The notes beneath the pieces were generated by a model. It worked only from the letters and a program-made list of their open reading frames with translations. It was not told where the DNA came from and made no database searches. From NCBI RefSeq assembly GCF_017876165.1, contig NZ_JAGINQ010000008.1, forward strand, positions 214,986-278,985: 64,000 nucleotides of DNA, given 5' to 3'. Shown here piece by piece: positions 38,123-46,879 of this stretch (position 1 is the stretch's first letter; each line of letters opens with the position of its first letter). This DNA is from Azospirillum soli. GTDB lineage: Bacteria; Pseudomonadota; Alphaproteobacteria; Azospirillales; Azospirillaceae. The position numbers and the translations under genes were made by a program.

Positions 38123-40111
38123 GTGGGGTATTCCGTATCGAGCCGGGAGGATGACGGCGAAACCGATCCGGACCACGAGGGGCTGCGACGGCGCGTCGCC
38201 GAGCTGGACGGGAGCCTGGAACAGGCGCTGGTCGCCGCCGAGGACGCGCAGGAGGAGGCGCGCCTGCTGGTCGCGGACCGGATCCGGCTGGAAGAGGAGC
38301 TGGAGGCGCACCGGCGGGAGATCGCCGACCTGCACAGCCGCCTTGCCTTGTCCGAGACCCGCCGGGCCGAGCTGATCGACGCCCTCGCGCGCAGCGACCG
38401 GAGCCTGCGGACCGTCCGCCAGGACGAGGTCGAGCTGTCCGAGGAACTGTTGACCTCCTACGAGGAGCTTCAGGTGCTCACGGAGGAGCTGGAACGGGCC
38501 AACACCGATCTGGAACAGCGCGTCGAGGAACGCACCGCCCAACTGGCCGAGAGCGAGGCCCGCTACCGGACCCTGTTCGAGGCCATGGACGAAGGTTTCC
38601 TTCTTGCCGAGGTGATCTTCGAGGGTGACGGCGGCGATGGGCGGCCGGTCGATATCCTGTACCTGGACATGAACCCCGCCGCGCGGCGGATGGTCGGGGA
38701 AGACTACACCGGGCGGCGGCTGCGCGAGATCGATCCGTCCTTCGAGCCCTACTGGTATGAGGTGTTCGGCCGTGCCGCCCGCGACGGTGTGGCCACGCGC
38801 ACGGAGCTGTACGCCGCGCCGTTGCGGACATGGTTCAACTTCTACGTCTTCAAGGTCGGCGCCCCCGACGAGCGGCGCGTCGCCGTGATGTTCCAGGACG
38901 TCACCGAGAGGAAGCTGGCCGACGAGCGGCTGAGGCGCGCGAAGGACGAGGCGGAGGCCGCGAACCGCACCAAGAGCCGGTTTCTCGCCGCCGCCAGCCA
39001 CGACCTGCGCCAGCCGATCCAGGCGGCGGCCCTGTACGCCCATGTGCTGCGCGCGAGCGTCGGCGCGGACCCCGCCGCGCAGGAATCGCTCGACCTGCTG
39101 AAGGCCTCCATCGCCAGCCTGAACGGCATGCTGAGCGGGCTGCTCGACCTGTCGCGCCTGGAGGCCGGCGCCGTCGAGGTGACGGTCTGCGATTTCAGGC
39201 CCGACGAACTGATGCTGCGTCTCGCCGCCGAATTCCGCGGGGTGGCCGAGATGGAGGGAATCGACCTGCGCTGCCGGCCGTGCCACGCGCCCGTCGCCAC
39301 GGATCCGCATTTGCTGGAGCGCGTGCTGCGCAATCTGCTGTCCAACGCCATCGCGCACGGCCGGGGCGGCGATGGGAACGGGGGCGGGAATGGGGGCGGG
39401 AATGGAGGTGGCGGTGGCGGGCGGGTGCTGTTCGGTTGCCGGCACCGGGCGGGTGGGGTGGAGTTCCAGGTGTGGGACAACGGCCCCGGCATTCCGGAGG
39501 ACGCCCGCGAGGCGATTTTCGAGGAGTTCCGCCAGCTGAAGAACCCGGAGCGCAACGCCGCGCGGGGGTTCGGCCTGGGGCTGTCCATCGTGGCGCGGAT
39601 CGCCCAGCTGCTGGGGCTGGAGGTGAGCGTGCGCTCCAAGGTCGGGCACGGCTCGGTCTTTTCCGTGACGGTGCCGCGCGCCCGTGGCCCGGCGGCGATC
39701 CGGCTGGAAACGCCGGTCGCGGACACCGGCGTGGCGGCGTGGCTGAAGGGGCGCACCGTGCTGCTGGTGGAGGACGACGAGCCGGTCCGCCGGGGGCTGA
39801 CCATGATGCTGAAAGGCTGGGGCGTGCGGGTCGTCGCGGTTTCCTCGACGGAGGAATTGGCCGCGACGCTGCCGCACCTGCGCCGGCGGCCGCATGTGGT
39901 GCTGACCGACTACCGCCTGCCGGGCGGCAGCACCGGACAGTCCGTGGTGGAGCTGGTGCGACGCCGCTGGGACGTGCCGGGCGTCATCATCACCGGCGAC
40001 ACGGCGCCGGAACGGCTGCGGGAGGCCATGTCGCTCGGCTGCCGCCTGCTGCACAAGCCCGTCCAGCCCACCGATCTGGCGGAGGCGCTGGGCGCGGCGA
40101 TGCGGTCCTGA
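38123..40111 (+). CDS. Cytoplasmic PAS hybrid histidine kinase
   Basis: 662 residues from a GTG start with GAGGGGGAG just upstream. A coiled coil (about 20-150) is followed by a PAS domain (150-270), HisKA with SHDLRQPIQAAALYAHVL (about 286-350), HATPase (390-540; NLLSNAIAHG, DNGPGIPEDA, GFGLGLSIV) and a C-terminal receiver (548-660; LVEDDEPVRRG, VLTDYRLPGG, HKPVQP). There is no membrane segment. A Gly/Asn run (about 415-435, GNGGGNGGGNGGG) interrupts the HATPase domain right after the N box. Divergent from the CheB pair, convergent with the next kinase. Confidence 0.95.
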   Translation: MGYSVSSREDDGETDPDHEGLRRRVAELDGSLEQALVAAEDAQEEARLLVADRIRLEEELEAHRREIADLHSRLALSETRRAELIDALARSDRSLRTVRQDEVELSEELLTSYEELQVLTEELERANTDLEQRVEERTAQLAESEARYRTLFEAMDEGFLLAEVIFEGDGGDGRPVDILYLDMNPAARRMVGEDYTGRRLREIDPSFEPYWYEVFGRAARDGVATRTELYAAPLRTWFNFYVFKVGAPDERRVAVMFQDVTERKLADERLRRAKDEAEAANRTKSRFLAAASHDLRQPIQAAALYAHVLRASVGADPAAQESLDLLKASIASLNGMLSGLLDLSRLEAGAVEVTVCDFRPDELMLRLAAEFRGVAEMEGIDLRCRPCHAPVATDPHLLERVLRNLLSNAIAHGRGGDGNGGGNGGGNGGGGGGRVLFGCRHRAGGVEFQVWDNGPGIPEDAREAIFEEFRQLKNPERNAARGFGLGLSIVARIAQLLGLEVSVRSKVGHGSVFSVTVPRARGPAAIRLETPVADTGVAAWLKGRTVLLVEDDEPVRRGLTMMLKGWGVRVVAVSSTEELAATLPHLRRRPHVVLTDYRLPGGSTGQSVVELVRRRWDVPGVIITGDTAPERLREAMSLGCRLLHKPVQPTDLAEALGAAMRS

Positions 40112-40129
40112 ACGGCATCTTCACGTCGG

Positions 40130-41251
40130 TTACGGCATCGGGGGCTGTGGCATCTGGGGGTGCGGCATCGCGGGCAGCGATAGAGTGACCCTGGTGCCGC
40201 CCTTCCGGCCGATGGTCATGTCGGCCCGCAGGCCCAGGGCGATGGAGGACACGATCTCCAGGCCCAATCCACCGCAGCTGCCGCCGCCAGTGCCGCCACC
40301 GGTACCGCCGCCGATGTCGTTGTGGCGCGGTTTCATTCCCCGGCCGTCGTCGGCCACGGTCAGCGTCAGGCGCCCGTTCTCCTCGCGGTGGAACTGGACC
40401 CACACGGTGCCGGGCGTGTCGATGCTGAAGGCGTGCCACAGCGCGTTGGTCACCAGCTCGTTCACCGCCGTCGCGAGGGGAAGGGCGGCATCGGCCGGGA
40501 CCCAGATCGGTTCGGCCTCCACGAGCAGGGTGCGGCGGCGATGGTCCACCCCGAAACTCGTCGCCAGATTGGTGCAGACCTCCTGCAGATAGCTGTCGAA
40601 CCGCACCGCCTCGGAATTTCCCTTGTCGTACAGCAGCGCGTGCACCCGCCCGATGGCGTGGATGCGTCCGATCGCCAGCTGAAGCGCTTGGCGGGTCTCC
40701 GCGCTGGCTTTCCGGCCCTGCAGGCTGAGCAGGCTGGTGGCCATCTGGAGGCTGTTTCTGACCCGGTGGTCCACCTCCTTGACCAGAAGTTCCTTGCGGC
40801 GCAGCAGTGCGTCCCGTTCGACCAGCGTGCGCTCCAGCGCCTCCGTGCGCTCCCGCACGCGGCGCTCCAGCTCCTGATTGAGCTGGCGCAGCTCTTCGTT
40901 CGCCTTTTCCAGCTCCTCGGCCGTGACCTGGAGTTCCTCCACGGTGACCTGGAGTTCTTCGGCCAGAATGGCATTTTCGGTTTCGGTCTGGGATGGCGCT
41001 GTTTGCCCGGCGCTCTGCTCCTCCTGGACCGGATCGGCCATGCGCTGCTTGAGGAGATGCGCCATTCCGCCGGCGCTGCGTCTCAGGTGTCTGTTGTCGG
41101 CCTGAAGGCGCGCCACCTGTTCGGCCAAGCGCTCGACCTCGGCTTGAGCGTCTTCCAAGGCCACGGCGAGCTGTTCGCGTTCCTGCTCGCATATGGCCAG
41201 TTGCCGCCGAAGCTCTTCCACCTCGTCGGTGCGTTCGCCGATGGATCCCAT
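40130..41251 (-). CDS. HisKA_2-type sensor histidine kinase with long coiled coil
   Basis: 373 residues. A coiled coil (about 8-165) includes an ELQVTVEELQVTAEELEKAN stretch like that in the CheR-PAS protein. The HisKA_2 H-box reads KEVDHRVRNSLQMATSLLSL, and the HATPase has VNELVTNALWHAF (N box), DDGRGM (G1) and GGLGLEIVSS (G2). No sensor domain or membrane segment is seen. A Gly/Thr run (GGGTGGGTGGGSCGG) lies in the ATP lid between G1 and G2. The C-terminus is HPQMPQPPMP. It follows zapE by 95 bp and is read in the same direction. Confidence 0.92.
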   Translation of the reverse strand: MGSIGERTDEVEELRRQLAICEQEREQLAVALEDAQAEVERLAEQVARLQADNRHLRRSAGGMAHLLKQRMADPVQEEQSAGQTAPSQTETENAILAEELQVTVEELQVTAEELEKANEELRQLNQELERRVRERTEALERTLVERDALLRRKELLVKEVDHRVRNSLQMATSLLSLQGRKASAETRQALQLAIGRIHAIGRVHALLYDKGNSEAVRFDSYLQEVCTNLATSFGVDHRRRTLLVEAEPIWVPADAALPLATAVNELVTNALWHAFSIDTPGTVWVQFHREENGRLTLTVADDGRGMKPRHNDIGGGTGGGTGGGSCGGLGLEIVSSIALGLRADMTIGRKGGTRVTLSLPAMPHPQMPQPPMP

Positions 41252-41346
41252 GGCACTCTCTTCGCCAACTGCCGTTCTCTCGCTCTCATCAGAGAAAACG
41301 GGCTAGGGGCCGGAGTGTCACGGGCGCGCCGGGAGGTGCCGGAAGA

Positions 41347-42495
41347 TCACGTCAGATGCGGGCTCTTCAGGTAGTCCTCGGACTGCATCTCCATGAGGCG
41401 GGACACGGTGCGCTCGAACTCGAAGGCGTGGGTGCCTTCGGGGTAGAGGCGCTCCGGCGGGCCGTCGGCGGCGACGACGACGTTGACCTTGTGCTCGTAC
41501 AGCGCGTCGATCAGCGTCATGAAGCGCTTGGCCTCGTTGCGCAGCTCGTCCTTCATGGTGGGCACGTCGTCGATCAGCACCGTGTGGAAGTGCGTCGCGA
41601 TGGCGAGGTAGTCGGCGGCGCCGAAGGGCTTGCCGCAGAGGTCCCAGAAATCGACGCAGGCAACGCCCTTGGCCGCACGCTCGATGTCCACGCGGCGGCC
41701 CTGGACGAGCAGGTGCGTGGATTGGCAGGCGGCGCCGTCGGTCAGGTCGGCGAAGGTCTGCTTGATCCTGGCGTCGGAGTCGGGGCCGAGCGGCCAGAAA
41801 TAGACCGGCTTGCCGTGCAGGCGGTCGAGGCGGTAGTCGGTCGGGCCTTCCAGCGACAGGACGTCCAGCTTTTCCTTCAGCAGCGCGATGAAGGGCAGGA
41901 ACAGCTCGCGCTGGAGGCCGTCCTTGTAGAGCATGTCCGGCGGCCAGTTGGAGGTCGCCACCACCACCACGCCCAGATCGAACAGGTTGGTGAACAGCCG
42001 GCCCAGGATCATCGCGTCCACGACGTTGGTGACGTGGAACTCGTCGAAGCAGAGAAGCCACGCCTCGTCGGCCAAGGCGCGGGCCAGTTCGGGCAGGGAG
42101 TCGTCCGCCTCCTTGCCTTTGGCCTTGCCGGACTGGCGGTGCTGGTGGATGCGCTCGTGCACCTCCAGCATGAATTCGTGGAAATGGACGCGGCGCTTCT
42201 TATCGACCGGGGCGGTGTCGAAGAACAGGTCCATCAGCATGGACTTGCCGCGCCCCACGCCGCCGTAGAGGTAGAGCCCCTGCGGCGCCTCCACCGGTTC
42301 CGGACGGCTGCGGCCGAGGCCGAAACGCTCCAGCCAGCCGGTCTTGCCGCCGCTGGACGCCGGCTGCGGGCGGTAGCCCTTCAGCGCATTGTACAGGCTC
42401 TGGAACTTCTCGGCGGCCAGTTCCTGGTCGGGGTCCGGCCGCAGCGTGCCGGTGCCGCGCCGGGCGCGATAGAGCGAAAGCGGTCCGTCTGACAT
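41347..42495 (-). CDS. zapE: Cell division protein ZapE (AFG1-like ATPase)
   Basis: 382 residues of the AFG1/ZapE P-loop family: Walker A GLYLYGGVGRGKSMLMDLFF, Walker B WLLCFDEFHVTNVVDAMI, sensor VVVATSNWPP. ZapE associates with the Z-ring under stress in E. coli and mitochondrial relatives act in protein quality control. N-terminal extension of about 85 residues is usual in alphaproteobacteria. It is monocistronic or leads the HisKA_2 kinase gene. Confidence 0.95.
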   Translation of the reverse strand: MSDGPLSLYRARRGTGTLRPDPDQELAAEKFQSLYNALKGYRPQPASSGGKTGWLERFGLGRSRPEPVEAPQGLYLYGGVGRGKSMLMDLFFDTAPVDKKRRVHFHEFMLEVHERIHQHRQSGKAKGKEADDSLPELARALADEAWLLCFDEFHVTNVVDAMILGRLFTNLFDLGVVVVATSNWPPDMLYKDGLQRELFLPFIALLKEKLDVLSLEGPTDYRLDRLHGKPVYFWPLGPDSDARIKQTFADLTDGAACQSTHLLVQGRRVDIERAAKGVACVDFWDLCGKPFGAADYLAIATHFHTVLIDDVPTMKDELRNEAKRFMTLIDALYEHKVNVVVAADGPPERLYPEGTHAFEFERTVSRLMEMQSEDYLKSPHLT

Positions 42496-42636
42496 GGGAT
42501 CGAGCGGGTCTTGGCTGGAGAAGACCTTTTCCTAACGGATGCGGGCGGGGAGGGCAACGTCCGGCGTACCCCCGGCGCGTTAGTGATAATTTTAAGAATA
42601 TCCGATATAAATGCTGGAAACCGCCGGGAGAGCGTC

Positions 42637-42828
42637 ATGGATACCGCGACCGACCGCATGGCCAAGCTGCGCGAACTCAGCCAGCACATCGGGAAAGCCG
42701 ACTTCCTGCAGGTGGCCGAGCGCGTCGCCCGCGAGGTCAAGGCACCGATGGCGGAGCCGGCCCCTGTTTCGCAGCGGATGACCGGCGCGCCGCGCCGTCC
42801 GGCGACGCTGCCCCGGAAGAAAGCTTAA
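42637..42828 (+). CDS. Small hypothetical protein
   Basis: 63 residues, hydrophilic: MDTATDRMAKLRELSQHIGK, an AERVAREVKAPMAEP segment, then a basic tail ending LPRKKA. GGGAG stands 7-8 nt before the ATG. Its stop overlaps the stop region of the convergent diguanylate cyclase gene by 4 bp. No family is recognised; codon usage fits the genome. Confidence 0.6.
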   Translation: MDTATDRMAKLRELSQHIGKADFLQVAERVAREVKAPMAEPAPVSQRMTGAPRRPATLPRKKA

Positions 42829-44195
42829 GCGGTCACCACGCGGTTGCGGCCCTGGCGCTTGGCCTCGTAAAGCGCGGCGTCGGCCTTGCGGACGGTGTGC
42901 TCGTAGTCCGGATGGCCGTCGTGCAGCGCGGCGCCGATGGAGGCGGTGACGCGCAGGTTGTCCCCGGCGCGGACGAAGGAGTGCTCGGCCACCAGCTGCC
43001 GCATGCGTTCGGCCTTCACGCGCATCGACGCCTCGTCCATCTCGGTCAGCAAGACCAGGAACTCCTCCCCGCCGTAGCGGAACACGAAGTCGCCGGCCCG
43101 CACGTTGGCGTGCAGAAGCTCCGCCATGTCGGACAGCACGGCGTCGCCGGCCTGATGGCCCAGCGTGTCGTTGATCGTCTTGAAATGGTCGGCGTCGATC
43201 AGGAGCACGGCGAAAGGCTTGCCGTGGCGCAGGGAGATGTTCACCTCGCGCTGGAAGATCGACGGCATGAAGCGGCGCGTCAGAAGGCGGGTCAGCGGGT
43301 CGCGGCCACCTTCGATCTCCATCGCCTTTTCGATCACCGCGCCCAGCAGATAGGCGATGTCGGTGACGTCGCTGTTCAGCTCCTTCACGAAGGCCGGGGT
43401 GACCCAGCCAGCCTCGGCGGCGGCGTCCACCTTGACGCTGATGCGCTCCGTCCGTTCGCGGATGCCGTCCAGCTCCGCCACCTTGCCGAAGGTCAGCTCC
43501 GCCTTGTGGTTCAGCCACAGGCCGAAATCGGAGGCGCCGATGGCCGGCGGGTCGGGGCGGTTGTTCTCCTCGTGGGCGTAGAAGGCCACCACCGCGTTGC
43601 GCAGCCAGTCGAACAGCGAGGACTTCAGCCGCTCCCCCTCGATGGCGAGGTTCTGGCCGGTCATGAACATCTTCAGCGACTGCTGCTGGCGCACGTTGCC
43701 GAGCAGGTCGCCCAGATAGGCCTCGTGCATGTTGTCCAGCACGGTGTCCAGCACCTCGCCGACGAAGAGGATCGCGGCGGCGGTCTGGGCGCGGCTGAGG
43801 TCGGAATCGACCAGACGGGCCGACAGCTCCTTCTTGATGATGCGCATGCCGGCGTTGACCAGAGTCAGCGGGATGTTGATGCGCGCGTGGATCAGGCCGA
43901 CCTGGTAATTCTGCTCTAGCACCGCCGCGATCCGCTCGGCGGAGTCGGCCTCGAACAGGGAGCGGATCCAGCGCGCCAGCGAGGGACGCAGCCGTTCCTG
44001 CACCAGCGCGTGGCTGAGGAAGACGTTGCTGTCCGGGCGGTCGAGCAGGACGTCATAGAAGGCCTTCGAGATCGCGTCGGCATCGGCGCGGGCAATGGCC
44101 GTCACCCGCCGCAGGACCAGGGGATCGGTGTCGGCCCACAGCGACGACAGCGTTTCGGCAAGGATCGCGGCCTTGCGGTCTTTCTGGCTGTCCAT
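42825..44195 (-). CDS. Globin-coupled sensor diguanylate cyclase
   Basis: 456 residues. N-terminal sensor-globin fold (about 8-165), with the region VGLIHARINIPLTLVNAGMR holding the proximal-His candidate. A helical middle domain (165-285) precedes a GGDEF domain (about 290-455) with an intact active site YGGEEF and an RxxD inhibitory site (RAGD) five residues before it. The protein should make cyclic-di-GMP under control of heme-bound O2 (family knowledge: DosC-type sensors). The start MDSQKDRK is used; the frame is open upstream but non-coding in character. It is divergent from a membrane hybrid sensor across 195 bp. Confidence 0.92.
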   Translation of the reverse strand: MDSQKDRKAAILAETLSSLWADTDPLVLRRVTAIARADADAISKAFYDVLLDRPDSNVFLSHALVQERLRPSLARWIRSLFEADSAERIAAVLEQNYQVGLIHARINIPLTLVNAGMRIIKKELSARLVDSDLSRAQTAAAILFVGEVLDTVLDNMHEAYLGDLLGNVRQQQSLKMFMTGQNLAIEGERLKSSLFDWLRNAVVAFYAHEENNRPDPPAIGASDFGLWLNHKAELTFGKVAELDGIRERTERISVKVDAAAEAGWVTPAFVKELNSDVTDIAYLLGAVIEKAMEIEGGRDPLTRLLTRRFMPSIFQREVNISLRHGKPFAVLLIDADHFKTINDTLGHQAGDAVLSDMAELLHANVRAGDFVFRYGGEEFLVLLTEMDEASMRVKAERMRQLVAEHSFVRAGDNLRVTASIGAALHDGHPDYEHTVRKADAALYEAKRQGRNRVVTA

Positions 44196-44389
44196 CGACC
44201 TGTCTCCCGACCCTGGTGCGGTAATCTTCGCTGCGTTGATGTTCGTATGTGGGCTTTGTACCGCCAAAGACCCTTCTTTCGAAAGGGATATTCCCGCGCA
44301 TGGCAGGGGCGATGCATGCCCGCATATGTAGTTTGCGACGAAATGTATCAATAAGGTTAAACGTACGTTATGGAATTCGCGTAAGATTG

Positions 44390-46693
44390 ATGAAACACGA
44401 AAGATTGGGGATGGCGCCGGTCCGGAGTGCCGCCCCTGGGGAAAGCGTTCGGTCCATGGGCATCAGCGATCCGGTCCGCGAGGCGGACCCGCCGCGCCCG
44501 GCCTCCGGGCTGGGGGAGTGGCTGTTCCACATGCTGGGTTCGGTGCGCTTCCTGATGATGGCGTCGGGGGCGGCCTTCATCGTCGTCGTGAACGGGCTGA
44601 TCGGCTACGGCATCTGGCAGCACCGCGGCGAGTCGGTGGAAGCCGCCGAGCGGTCCACCCGCAACCTGACCCGCGTGCTGGAGGAACAGGCGGTCCGCAC
44701 GGCGGCCAGCGTGAACCAGCTGTTCGACGACCTGCTCTATGTGCTGGACGTCCATCCGGAGGGGCGGAAGGGCGGCAGCGCGGCCATCTATGACCACCTG
44801 CGCCGGCGGCGCGACGCGGTCGGGCCGATCAACGGTCTGGTCGTGGTGGATGAGCGGGGCATGATCCTGCACCACTCCGTGGACACCAACCCGCCCGGCC
44901 TCGATCTGACCGACCGGCCCTATTTTGCCGTGCATCGGCAGGGCAAGGATGGCGGCCTCTACATCGGCGCGCCAATGCCCAGCCGCGTCGTTCCCGGCAC
45001 CCAGGTCATCCCGATGAGCCGGCGCTGGGACCGCCCGGACGGCAGCTTCGGCGGGGTGGTCGTCGCCATGGTCAGCCCCTTGCAGCTCGGCGCCAGCTTC
45101 GAGACGATGCGGCTGGGGCTGGAGGGGACGGTGACGCTGGCGCTGTCGGACGGCACCGTTCTGGTGCACCGGCCGTGGGACGAGAAGGACCGCCCACTCA
45201 AGCATCTCGGCGACTGGCGCGACGTCCACGCCGCCGTGCAGGCGCGCGACGAGGGCACGCTGGAGACGGTGCAGCCGTCCGACGGGCGGCCGAGCATCGC
45301 CGGTTTCCGCCGCGTGCACGACTATCCCCTCACCGTGGTGACCACCGTTCCGAAGGACGAGGCGCTGGCCGACTGGCGGCGCGACAGCACGGTTTGGGCT
45401 CTCATGGGCCTCGCCATGACCATCGTCATCGCCGTGCTGACCTGGTACGTGGAGCGCCAGCAGGCCCGGCGCGATCAGGACCAGGAGACGCTGGCGCGGG
45501 CGTCCCGGCGCATCAGGGGCATCCTGACCTCCATGGTGGACGCCGTGGTGACCATCGATGCCCGCGGCCGCATCGAAACCTTCAACCCGGCGGCCGAGCG
45601 CATGTTCGGGTACAGGGAAGCGGAGGTGGTCGGCCAGAGCGTCGGCATCCTGATCCCCGAGACCTTCCGCATGGACCATGACCGGTACATGAGCGGATAC
45701 CGTCCGGACGTGGGGTCACGCATCATCGGCAACGACCGCGAGGTTCTGGCCCTGCGCCGCGACGGAACGACCTTCCCCATGAACCTTGCGGTCAGCGAAC
45801 TGCGGCTGGACGGGACCCAGAAGGACGCTGATGGGAGTGGGGGGCCGCGCGTCTTCGTCGGCGTCATCCGCGACATCACCAAGCGCAAGCAGCAGGAAGC
45901 GGAGATCCTCGCCTCCAAGAGTCAGGCGGAAATGGCCAACCGCGCCAAGTCCGAGTTCCTGGCCAATATGAGCCACGAGCTGCGCACGCCGCTGAACGCG
46001 ATCATTGGCTTCTCGGAAATCCTGGACAGCGAGTTTTTCGGCAAGCTGAACGAGCGGCAGAAGTCCTGCGCCAAGGACATCCACGACAGCGGCAAGCACC
46101 TGCTGGACATCGTCAACGCCGTGCTCGACATGTCGAAGATCGAGTCCGGCCGCTATGAGTTGACCGAGGAGGTCATCGACCCCGGCGAGGCCCTGGCCCA
46201 ATGCTTGATGATGGTCCGCGACCGCGCCCAGGACAACGGGGTGGAATTGCGCAACGCCCTGGCCGGCGGCATCCCCAACGTCTGGGTGGACCGCCGCGCC
46301 TTCAAGCAGGTGATCCTGAACCTGCTGTCCAACGCCGTGAAGTTCACCCCGACCGGCGGCAGCGTGACCGTGTCGGCCGGCATCGGGGAGGACGGCAGCC
46401 TGTTCCTGCTGGTCACCGACACCGGCATCGGCATCGCCAAGGAGTTCATGGAGCACCTGTTCCAGCCCTTCCGCCAGGCCGACAACTCCGCCAGCCGCCA
46501 GTACGAGGGCACGGGGCTGGGCCTGTCGATCTCCAAGAACTTCATGGAACTGCACGGCGGTTCGCTGACCTGCACGAGCGAGCCGGGTGTGGGGACGACG
46601 ATGACCGTGCGCCTGCCGGCGGGCCGCATCGTCAAGCCGGGTGCCGCGCGGCCGCTCGCGATGGAGACGGCGGCAGCGGAGCGGGGATCGTGA
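44390..46693 (+). CDS. Membrane CACHE-PAS sensor histidine kinase
   Basis: 767 residues. TM1 (about 57-80), a periplasmic dCACHE-like domain (85-325; GLDLTDRPYFAVHRQGKDGG is typical), TM2 (about 337-357), PAS (375-500), HisKA (517-585; SHELRTPLNAIIGFSEIL) and HATPase (630-745; NLLSNAVKFTP, DTGIGIAKE, GTGLGLSISK). No receiver. It senses an external ligand. The ATG at 44390 is chosen but ATGs at 44411 and 44459 are equally placed before TM1. It is divergent from the globin-coupled cyclase and its 3' end borders the putative origin region. Confidence 0.93.
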   Translation: MKHERLGMAPVRSAAPGESVRSMGISDPVREADPPRPASGLGEWLFHMLGSVRFLMMASGAAFIVVVNGLIGYGIWQHRGESVEAAERSTRNLTRVLEEQAVRTAASVNQLFDDLLYVLDVHPEGRKGGSAAIYDHLRRRRDAVGPINGLVVVDERGMILHHSVDTNPPGLDLTDRPYFAVHRQGKDGGLYIGAPMPSRVVPGTQVIPMSRRWDRPDGSFGGVVVAMVSPLQLGASFETMRLGLEGTVTLALSDGTVLVHRPWDEKDRPLKHLGDWRDVHAAVQARDEGTLETVQPSDGRPSIAGFRRVHDYPLTVVTTVPKDEALADWRRDSTVWALMGLAMTIVIAVLTWYVERQQARRDQDQETLARASRRIRGILTSMVDAVVTIDARGRIETFNPAAERMFGYREAEVVGQSVGILIPETFRMDHDRYMSGYRPDVGSRIIGNDREVLALRRDGTTFPMNLAVSELRLDGTQKDADGSGGPRVFVGVIRDITKRKQQEAEILASKSQAEMANRAKSEFLANMSHELRTPLNAIIGFSEILDSEFFGKLNERQKSCAKDIHDSGKHLLDIVNAVLDMSKIESGRYELTEEVIDPGEALAQCLMMVRDRAQDNGVELRNALAGGIPNVWVDRRAFKQVILNLLSNAVKFTPTGGSVTVSAGIGEDGSLFLLVTDTGIGIAKEFMEHLFQPFRQADNSASRQYEGTGLGLSISKNFMELHGGSLTCTSEPGVGTTMTVRLPAGRIVKPGAARPLAMETAAAERGS

Positions 46694-46742
46694 TCCGGTA
46701 GTTAGGCCGGAGCGCGAGCGGCGGCCCGACACTGGGACAAAG

Positions 46743-46786
46743 GCCACTGGAAACAAAAGCCACTGGAAACAGGGCCACCGGAAAAA
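46743..46786 (+). repeat. Three direct 13-bp repeats (GCCACTGGAAACA)
   Basis: Two exact copies (46743-46755, 46759-46771) and one variant GCCACCGGAAAAA (46774-46786) are spaced 15-16 bp, immediately before the left iterons. They could be part of the putative origin or simple tandem duplication. Confidence 0.65.
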
Positions 46787-46792
46787 GCGATG

Positions 46793-46879
46793 GTCGGCGA
46801 TTGCCAAAACGGAGTGCCAAAACAGATTGGCGATCGCCGACCAGTCGAGGGGCTGGCCGGAGGGTTGGCAATCACCGAC
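46793..46879. repeat. Left iteron cluster, three copies
   Basis: GTCGGCGATTGCCAA at 46793-46807 (+), GTCGGCGATCGCCAA at 46827-46841 (-) and GTCGGTGATTGCCAA at 46865-46879 (-). The last one overlaps the final codons of repA. The core GGCGATNGCC is close to palindromic. Confidence 0.85.
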
